A DNA stretch of 10,890 nt, from positions 1-10,890 of the forward strand of contig DDKK01000021.1 of the NCBI GenBank assembly GCA_002339325.1, read 5' to 3'. Below are positions 6,529 through 10,890 of this stretch, in pieces; within the stretch, counting starts at the first letter, position 1; each line of letters starts with the position of its first letter. Made by a program: the position numbers and the translations under genes. This stretch comes from Nitrospiraceae bacterium UBA2600. GTDB lineage: Bacteria; Nitrospirota; Thermodesulfovibrionia; Thermodesulfovibrionales; Thermodesulfovibrionaceae. Below the pieces are notes generated by a model. It ran no database searches. It worked only from the letters and a program-made list of their open reading frames with translations, and was not told the DNA's origin.

Positions 6529-6557
6529 ATTGTAAAAAGATAAGAAGCTTTTGTCAA
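6529..6557 (-). promoter_or_regulatory. Near-consensus sigma-70 promoter for the leader RNA and methyltransferase gene
   Basis: On the minus strand a perfect TTGACA (6557-6552), a 17-nt spacer and TACAAT (6534-6529, five of six) form the best promoter in the window. Transcription would begin near 6522, immediately before the first hairpin of the leader RNA. A strong promoter feeding a terminator supports control after initiation. Confidence 0.75.
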
Positions 6558-6591
6558 TGGTCTTAATTCCTTTCATAATAAACTCTAAACA

Positions 6592-6621
6592 TTGACAGGA
6601 TAGATATAAACAAATTAATAT
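6592..6621 (+). promoter_or_regulatory. Candidate promoter for clpC
   Basis: TTGACA (6592-6597) is followed after 18 nt by TAATAT (6616-6621), which keeps the key first, second and last bases of the -10 hexamer. It lies 34 bases before the clpC ATG and diverges from the leader-RNA promoter, whose own TTGACA is 34 bp away on the other strand. I see no CIRCE or CtsR-type operator nearby, so classical Firmicute heat-shock control of clpC is not indicated. The ribosome binding site is AAGGAG at 6644-6649, 6 nt before ATG. Confidence 0.5.
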
Positions 6622-6655
6622 TGATTTAGGAACAAAATCAAAAAAGGAGCTTTGT

Positions 6656-9106
6656 ATGTTTGAAAAGTTCACAGAAAAAGGTCGTAAAATAATTCTCTTC
6701 GCCAGAGAAGAAGCAGAAAAGAGAAATAGCGAATTTCTTGATACAGAGCATCTACTTTTAGCAATTTTAAGAGAGGAAGAGTCTATTCCTGTAGCTATTC
6801 TGAGAAAAATAGGCGTTAATCCGGAGAATGTAAGATACGAGCTTGAGAAAAAAATCTCTCACGAGGGAAATCTCCTAACATACGGTGAAATTCCTTTTTC
6901 ACCGAGAGCTAAAAAAGTACTTGAATACGCCGTTGAAGAAGCACGCCTCTTGGGGCATCCCTACATAGGAAGTGAGCACCTATTTCTCGGATTAGTAAAA
7001 GAAGAAGAGGGCATTGCCGGAAAAGTCTTGAGAGGATTTGGCGTAAATCTCTTAGGAGTAAGACAGTTGACAATAAACTTCTCCATACGGCCTCATTTTC
7101 AAAGTGCGCCACAGAAGGAGAGAAAAAAGACAACCACTCCTGCTCTTGATGAATTTGGTAGAGACCTGACAATGCTTGCTCTTGAAGGCAAGTTAGACCC
7201 TGTCATAGGAAGAGAAGACGAAATTGAGAGAGTTATTCAGATTCTTGGCAGAAGAATAAAGAACAATCCTGTAATAATCGGAGAGCCTGGCGTTGGCAAA
7301 ACAGCAATAGTAGAAGGACTTGCCCAGAAAATCATAGAAGGTGATGTCCCCGATATTCTCGTAGGAAAGAGAATAATAGCCCTCGATATGGGAGCACTGA
7401 TAGCTGGAACAAAATACAGAGGACAGTTTGAAGAAAGACTTAAAGCAGTAATTAAAGAGGCAACACAGTCTGACAATGTCATACTTTTCATAGATGAACT
7501 TCACACAATAATCGGAGCAGGAGCAGCCGAGGGCTCTGTAGATGCCTCAAATATGCTGAAACCTGCCCTTGCCAGAGGAGAGATGCAGTGTATTGGAGCT
7601 ACAACTCCTCAGGAGTACAGAAAGTATATTGAAAAAGACGGGGCATTAGAAAGAAGGTTTCAACCAGTCTATATTCAGCCAACTTCAGTAGAGACAACTG
7701 TTGAGATTTTGAAGGGAATCAGAGAAAAATATGAAAACCATCACAAAGTAAAAATTACTGATGAGGCTGTTGAGGCAGCAGCAAAGCTGTCGGATAGATA
7801 CATTACCGATAGATTTCTACCGGACAAAGCCATAGACGTGATTGATGAAACAGCATCAAGAATTAAACTAAAAAAATCTCTCATACCACAGGAACTGAAA
7901 GATTTAGAGTTTGAAATTGCAAGACTGGCAAAAGAAAAATCCCTTTACATTAAGCTTCATGACCTTCCCTCTGCGCAAAAGCTTAAATACGAAGAGGACA
8001 AACTCAAAAGAATATATGAAGCAAGCTATAAAAAATGGAAAGAATCTCAGTATAAAGAAGTTCCGCTCGTAACAGCTGAAGACATTTCTTACACTGTTTC
8101 AAAAATGACAGGAATTCCCCTTTATAAACTTGAACAAACAGAGACAGAAAAACTCCTTCAGATGGAAGAGGCACTTCACAAGAGAATTGTAGGACAAGAC
8201 GAGGCAATTAAAAGTGTATGTAAAGCCATAAGACGTTCCCGTGCAGGCCTTAAAACAAAAAACAGGCCTATTGGTTCATTTTTCTTCCTGGGACCTACAG
8301 GCGTGGGCAAGACAGAGCTTGCAAAGGCCTTAGCAGAGTTCATGTTTAACGACGAAAGTGCTCTCATAAAATTTGACATGTCCGAATACATGGAAAAATT
8401 TAATGTCTCGAAACTTATCGGCGCTCCACCCGGTTATGTAGGATATGAAGAAGGTGGTCAACTGACTGAAAAAATAAGGAAAAGGCCATATTCAGTAGTT
8501 CTCTTCGATGAAATTGAAAAGGCCCATCCAGATGTTTTCAATCTACTGCTGCAAATACTTGATGAAGGTGTTCTCACTGATAGCTTTGGAAGAAAAGTTG
8601 ACTTCAGAAATACAATCATAATAATGACCTCCAATATAGGAGCAAGACTTATCGAAAAATCTACTCCTCTTGGTTTCCACAAAAAACAACAGGCAAATGT
8701 TTACATGAAAATAAAAGACAATGTCTTTGCCGAACTAAAGAAAACATTTAATCCTGAATTCATAAACAGAGTAGATGACATCGTAGTATTCCATCCCCTT
8801 GAAGAAAACCATCTTATATCCATTCTCGACCTACTCATTGCGGAAACAAATAAGAAACTTGCCGAATACGGTTTGGTTATAGCAGTATCTGAAGAAGTAA
8901 AGCAGTGGATTTTGAACAAATACTATCAGCCAGCTTACGGAGCAAGACCGATGAGAAGAGCCATAGCAAGAGAGATAGAAGACCCCCTTTCTGAGGAGAT
9001 ACTTAAAGGAAGATTTAGGGGAACAAGCCTAATAAAAGTTGAGTTAAAAGAAAACAACATAGAATTTGAAGAAGTGCAAGAAGAAATAGCAACAACAGTA
9101 AACTGA
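6656..9106 (+). CDS. clpC: AAA+ protein unfoldase ClpC, ATP-dependent Clp protease subunit
   Basis: HSP100 hexameric unfoldase that feeds proteins into ClpP in the cytoplasm. The 816 residues have the usual ClpC order. The N-domain with two Clp_N repeats (about 1-140) is followed by AAA module D1 with Walker A GEPGVGKT (209-216) and Walker B VILFIDE (275-281). A short middle domain (about 408-465) with a UVR-like stretch precedes module D2, with Walker A GPTGVGKT (546-553), GAPPGYVGYEEGG, Walker B VVLFDE (614-619) and the small C-terminal D2 domain. The middle domain is about half the length of that in ClpB. The LGF tripeptide at 672-674 is the ClpP-docking loop, so this is a protease partner and not a disaggregase. 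No ctsR, mcsA or mcsB gene is adjacent. Its TGA contributes to the ribosome binding site of the next gene. Confidence 0.97.
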   Translation: MFEKFTEKGRKIILFAREEAEKRNSEFLDTEHLLLAILREEESIPVAILRKIGVNPENVRYELEKKISHEGNLLTYGEIPFSPRAKKVLEYAVEEARLLGHPYIGSEHLFLGLVKEEEGIAGKVLRGFGVNLLGVRQLTINFSIRPHFQSAPQKERKKTTTPALDEFGRDLTMLALEGKLDPVIGREDEIERVIQILGRRIKNNPVIIGEPGVGKTAIVEGLAQKIIEGDVPDILVGKRIIALDMGALIAGTKYRGQFEERLKAVIKEATQSDNVILFIDELHTIIGAGAAEGSVDASNMLKPALARGEMQCIGATTPQEYRKYIEKDGALERRFQPVYIQPTSVETTVEILKGIREKYENHHKVKITDEAVEAAAKLSDRYITDRFLPDKAIDVIDETASRIKLKKSLIPQELKDLEFEIARLAKEKSLYIKLHDLPSAQKLKYEEDKLKRIYEASYKKWKESQYKEVPLVTAEDISYTVSKMTGIPLYKLEQTETEKLLQMEEALHKRIVGQDEAIKSVCKAIRRSRAGLKTKNRPIGSFFFLGPTGVGKTELAKALAEFMFNDESALIKFDMSEYMEKFNVSKLIGAPPGYVGYEEGGQLTEKIRKRPYSVVLFDEIEKAHPDVFNLLLQILDEGVLTDSFGRKVDFRNTIIIMTSNIGARLIEKSTPLGFHKKQQANVYMKIKDNVFAELKKTFNPEFINRVDDIVVFHPLEENHLISILDLLIAETNKKLAEYGLVIAVSEEVKQWILNKYYQPAYGARPMRRAIAREIEDPLSEEILKGRFRGTSLIKVELKENNIEFEEVQEEIATTVN

Positions 9107-9114
9107 GGGAAAAT

Positions 9115-9642
9115 ATGAAAAAGAACGTTTTTATTATAATTTTTATCTTGCTTGCTTTAATTGTAACAGGCAGTATAATCTTAAAAAAAATAAAATCACC
9201 AGCCCAGACAGCAATGGTAAGAATCGGTCAACCAGCGCCAACTTTTGAACTAATGGATATGAGCGGGAAAAAATGGACTCTGGAGGAACTCAAAGGAAAG
9301 ATAGTAATATTAAACTTTTGGGCTTCTTGGTGTAAAGAGTGTAAAGATGAAAAAAAGGCCATCCAGGCCTATCTAAATAAAAACGGCAATGATAAAGAAC
9401 TGGTATTTCTTACTGTTCTCTATAAAGACAATCCGACAGCAGTGGCAGAGTTTATAAAAGCTTCAGGCTTCACCTTTCCTGTGTTGATTGATAATGGAGT
9501 TGTCTCTGCAAATTATGGAATAAAAGGCGTTCCAGAAACTTTTCTCATAGACAAAAAAGGTATTCTGAGGCATAAAATAATAGGTCCTGTTGACTGGAAC
9601 AATCCTCACATAGTGCCCCATTTAAAGCAAGTCCTTTCATGA
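9115..9642 (+). CDS. TlpA/ResA/CcmG-like membrane-anchored thioredoxin-fold protein
   Basis: Predicted extracytoplasmic thiol-disulfide reductase of 175 residues, the type that reduces apocytochrome c or other periplasmic thiols. An uncleaved N-terminal anchor (about 5-23) precedes the thioredoxin domain. IGQPAPTFELMDMSGKKWTL is the usual opening of the AhpC/TSA-Redoxin group. The redox motif is WCKEC with Cys73 and Cys76, and GVPETFLID carries the cis-proline loop. The active site is CKEC rather than the CxPC seen in most ResA/CcmG proteins, so its redox potential may differ. GAGGG (9105-9109) overlaps the clpC stop, 5 nt before the ATG, so the two genes are probably cotranscribed. The partner (CcdA/DsbD type) is not in the window. 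Confidence 0.88.
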   Translation: MKKNVFIIIFILLALIVTGSIILKKIKSPAQTAMVRIGQPAPTFELMDMSGKKWTLEELKGKIVILNFWASWCKECKDEKKAIQAYLNKNGNDKELVFLTVLYKDNPTAVAEFIKASGFTFPVLIDNGVVSANYGIKGVPETFLIDKKGILRHKIIGPVDWNNPHIVPHLKQVLS

Positions 9643-10167
9643 ATGGGCAAGCCAGCTGTTCCTAAAAAAGTCCTTCTTTTTGTATCAGCTTTATACAGAG
9701 ACAAAGAAGTATATTACAATTCTCTTGATTCCCTTGAGAAAATATTTGGAGAAATATTAATAGAGTCTTCTCCAAAGGAATGGAACTACTCAGATTACTA
9801 TAAACCTGAAATTGGAAGTCCATTGTTTAAAAGGTTTGTTTTTTTTAAAAATCTAATTTCCGAAGCCCATATTGCAGATATAAAAATCAAGACCAATCAA
9901 ATTGAGACAGAATACTCAGAAAATGGTAAAAGAAAGATAAATCTTGACCCTGGCTACATATCTACAGCCAAGCTTGTTCTGGCAACAACAAAAGATTACT
10001 CTCACCGTATTTACTTAAGAGATGGAATATATGGAGAGGTGACATTAATATTCAAGAAAAACACCTTCTGCCCTTCAATTAATACCTACAGAGACTATGG
10101 CGACTTGGAAAATATAAAACTATTTAATCTTGCGAGAAAAATCTACAAAGAGTTACTTATAGGTTAA
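9643..10167 (+). CDS. DUF4416 family protein, function unknown
   Basis: Protein of 174 residues that I recognise as DUF4416, mainly from the conserved centre KINLDPGYISTAKLVLATTKDYSHRI with YLRDGIYGEVTL after it, and the opening AVPKKVLLFVSALY. The family is found in Nitrospirota, Desulfobacterota and related deep-branching bacteria, and no activity is established that I know of. The protein has no signal peptide or membrane segment, so it should be cytoplasmic. Its ATG directly follows the TGA of the thioredoxin-like gene with no spacer and no clear Shine-Dalgarno, which implies translation by coupling from the upstream gene. It is the last gene of the clpC run and is followed by a terminator. 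Confidence 0.85.
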   Translation: MGKPAVPKKVLLFVSALYRDKEVYYNSLDSLEKIFGEILIESSPKEWNYSDYYKPEIGSPLFKRFVFFKNLISEAHIADIKIKTNQIETEYSENGKRKINLDPGYISTAKLVLATTKDYSHRIYLRDGIYGEVTLIFKKNTFCPSINTYRDYGDLENIKLFNLARKIYKELLIG

Positions 10168-10176
10168 GCAGCATAA

Positions 10177-10223
10177 AAAATAAATATATTCATCACGAGT
10201 GAAATTATTTATTTTATTTTTTT
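10177..10223 (+). terminator. AT-rich intrinsic terminator after the DUF4416 gene
   Basis: AAAATAAAT (10177-10185) pairs with ATTTATTTT (10207-10215). Above a 3x3 internal loop TTCAT pairs with GTGAA (one G-U pair) around CACGA. A T-run follows at 10217-10223. It lies 9 nt after the stop codon of the operon's last gene. The stem is weak in G+C, so termination may be partial. Confidence 0.6.
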
Positions 10224-10299
10224 AATTACCTCTATCTTTCATTAAAAAAGAGCTAACTGAGCCTTGCCACCAAGACAAAGTTCCTCATAAATAGCGAAA

Positions 10300-10362
10300 T
10301 GTCATTCTGAGGCGAGCGAAGCGAGCCCTGAGCCGTAGGCGAAGGGTCTGCGAGTAATCTCC
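10300..10362. repeat. GC-rich dispersed intergenic repeat of the GTCATTCTGAG type
   Basis: This stretch is strikingly richer in G+C than its surroundings. It starts TGTCATTCTGAG and contains two related modules, CTGAGGCGAGCGAAGCGAG and CTGAGCCGTAGGCGAAGGG. Elements of this wording, often ending in a TCTGCG or AATCT-like tail, are scattered through intergenic DNA of many unrelated bacteria and may be non-autonomous mobile or REP-like sequences. Only one copy is in the window. The rest of the gap 10168-10401 shows only the terminator and AT-rich sequence. Confidence 0.7.
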
Positions 10363-10401
10363 TTATTCCCTTAAAAGAGACTCCATATATTAGGCTAACT
10401 T

Positions 10402-10770
10402 TTAACTTTCATGCAGGACTTTTAAATAAATCTCACTCAGATACTCAGGCAGTAGCTCAGCTGGATAAGTTCTCTCTGAAATCCTGTCAAGGTAGAACCA
10501 CCAATGACTTAGAGGATATTCCTCCCCCTCTTCAAAATAATAAGGATCAGCCTTTACCTCAAGGGCTTTTTTGAAGACAGCTATATCCTCTTGCTTGACC
10601 CTATCATCCACTCCCTTACGAGCAATAAATTCCCGAATGGGCAGAATGACCTCAGAATCATAATGACAGGCAATCCAAACCTCTGGCATATCAGCAAAGA
10701 GTTTCCACCCCTCTATTGCCTTTTCAACCCCCTCTTCTTCAAATGCTCTATATAAGTCTAAGTAACCCAT
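10402..10770 (-). CDS. Small acidic orphan protein next to a CRISPR array
   Basis: A 122-residue protein that I do not recognise. It is acidic (27 Asp/Glu against 14 Lys/Arg) and rich in aromatic residues (HWWFYLDR near 89-96, VWIACHYD near 31-38). It has no signal peptide or membrane segment, so it is probably a soluble helical cytoplasmic protein. The ATG is preceded on the minus strand by GGAGGGG at a longish spacing and by GAAGAG directly before it. No other start codon exists before the upstream in-frame TGA inside the CRISPR repeat. It lies 37 bp downstream of the leader-distal end of the array, in the same direction and with no terminator between. It may be a host gene or a remnant of accessory DNA. 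Context alone does not make it a CRISPR component. Confidence 0.7.
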   Translation of the reverse strand: MGYLDLYRAFEEEGVEKAIEGWKLFADMPEVWIACHYDSEVILPIREFIARKGVDDRVKQEDIAVFKKALEVKADPYYFEEGEEYPLSHWWFYLDRISERTYPAELLPEYLSEIYLKVLHES

Positions 10771-10807
10771 CTCTTCTAAATCCCCTCCACTTTTTTTATC
10801 GAATACA

Positions 10808-10890
10808 GTTTCAATTCCTCATAGGTAGGCTCGCAACGTAAAAAGAATTAAAGAGATTGAAGCATTAAAACTGGTTTCAATTCCTCATAG
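10808..10890 (-). CRISPR. Leader-distal end of a CRISPR array, continuing beyond the window
   Basis: A 30-bp repeat (10808-10837, beginning GTTTCAATTCCTC and ending CTCGCAAC) is followed by a 36-bp spacer (10838-10873). The first 17 bp of a second, identical repeat run from 10874 to the window end. Read on the minus strand the repeat ends in ATTGAAAC, the usual 8-nt crRNA 5' handle of type I and III systems. The array is therefore transcribed leftward, and the leader and newest spacers lie to the right, outside the window. The terminal repeat is intact over the 17 bp that can be compared. No cas gene is visible here, so the subtype cannot be fixed. The repeat wording resembles thermophile type I-B or III arrays. 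Confidence 0.88.

Noticed and set aside
6558..6655. CIRCE or CtsR heat-shock operator upstream of clpC
   Set aside because: No TTAGCACTC/GAGTGCTAA dyad and no tandem GTCAAA heptads are present; only an isolated GTCAA occurs at 6553-6557, explained by the opposite-strand promoter.
7193..7504. Minus-strand open frame of 103 codons inside clpC
   Set aside because: It lies opposite the conserved AAA+ D1 module including Walker A and B. Its length is explained by codon bias in clpC and it has no start signals.
6656..9106. ClpB disaggregase
   Set aside because: The middle domain is short and an LGF ClpP-docking tripeptide is present, both typical of ClpC.
10168..10401. A small gene between the DUF4416 gene and the orphan gene
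   Set aside because: The stretch is accounted for by an AT-rich terminator and a GC-rich dispersed repeat, and I see no open frame with a start and ribosome binding site.

Overview
This is an AT-rich bacterial window (roughly one third G+C by eye) with many AGA and ATA codons, tightly packed genes and frequent 1-bp overlaps. The gene set, with a bactofilin paired with an M23 peptidase, an SfsA/GIY-YIG fusion and a DUF4416 protein, plus a CRISPR repeat of the kind common in thermophiles, suggests a thermophilic Gram-negative lineage. A Thermodesulfovibrio-like member of the Nitrospirota is my best guess. This is inference from style and content, not a marker-gene assignment.

Layout, left to right. 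The 3' end of malQ (4-alpha-glucanotransferase) enters from the left and meets mtgA (peptidoglycan glycosyltransferase) tail to tail with a 41-bp coding overlap. After a 161-bp divergent promoter region comes a rightward run of five genes (1586-5716): membrane-anchored M23 endopeptidase, bactofilin, a PabC-like PLP enzyme, PabB (aminodeoxychorismate synthase component I), and an SfsA-GIY-YIG double-nuclease fusion. The first four lie end to end or overlap, so cell-shape and folate (p-aminobenzoate) genes probably share a transcript. The fusion gene then overlaps by 60 bp the tail of a leftward SAM-dependent methyltransferase gene.

The 249-bp gap between the methyltransferase and clpC is the most interesting non-coding DNA. 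On the minus strand it holds a near-consensus sigma-70 promoter, a transcript of about 110 nt and a strong intrinsic terminator. A second hairpin shares bases with the terminator stem, so the two cannot form together. This is the architecture of a transcriptional attenuator or riboswitch in front of the methyltransferase gene, or of a small RNA gene. I could not match it to a known class. On the plus strand the same gap carries the clpC promoter and ribosome binding site.

clpC (AAA+ unfoldase with a ClpP-docking motif) is followed by a TlpA/ResA-like thioredoxin and a DUF4416 gene in one operon, closed by an AT-rich terminator. The right end holds a GC-rich dispersed repeat, a small acidic orphan gene on the minus strand, and the start of a CRISPR array (30-bp repeat, 36-bp spacer). 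The repeat's ATTGAAAC end shows that the array is transcribed leftward. The window therefore contains its leader-distal end, which reads towards the orphan gene. No cas gene is present in the window.
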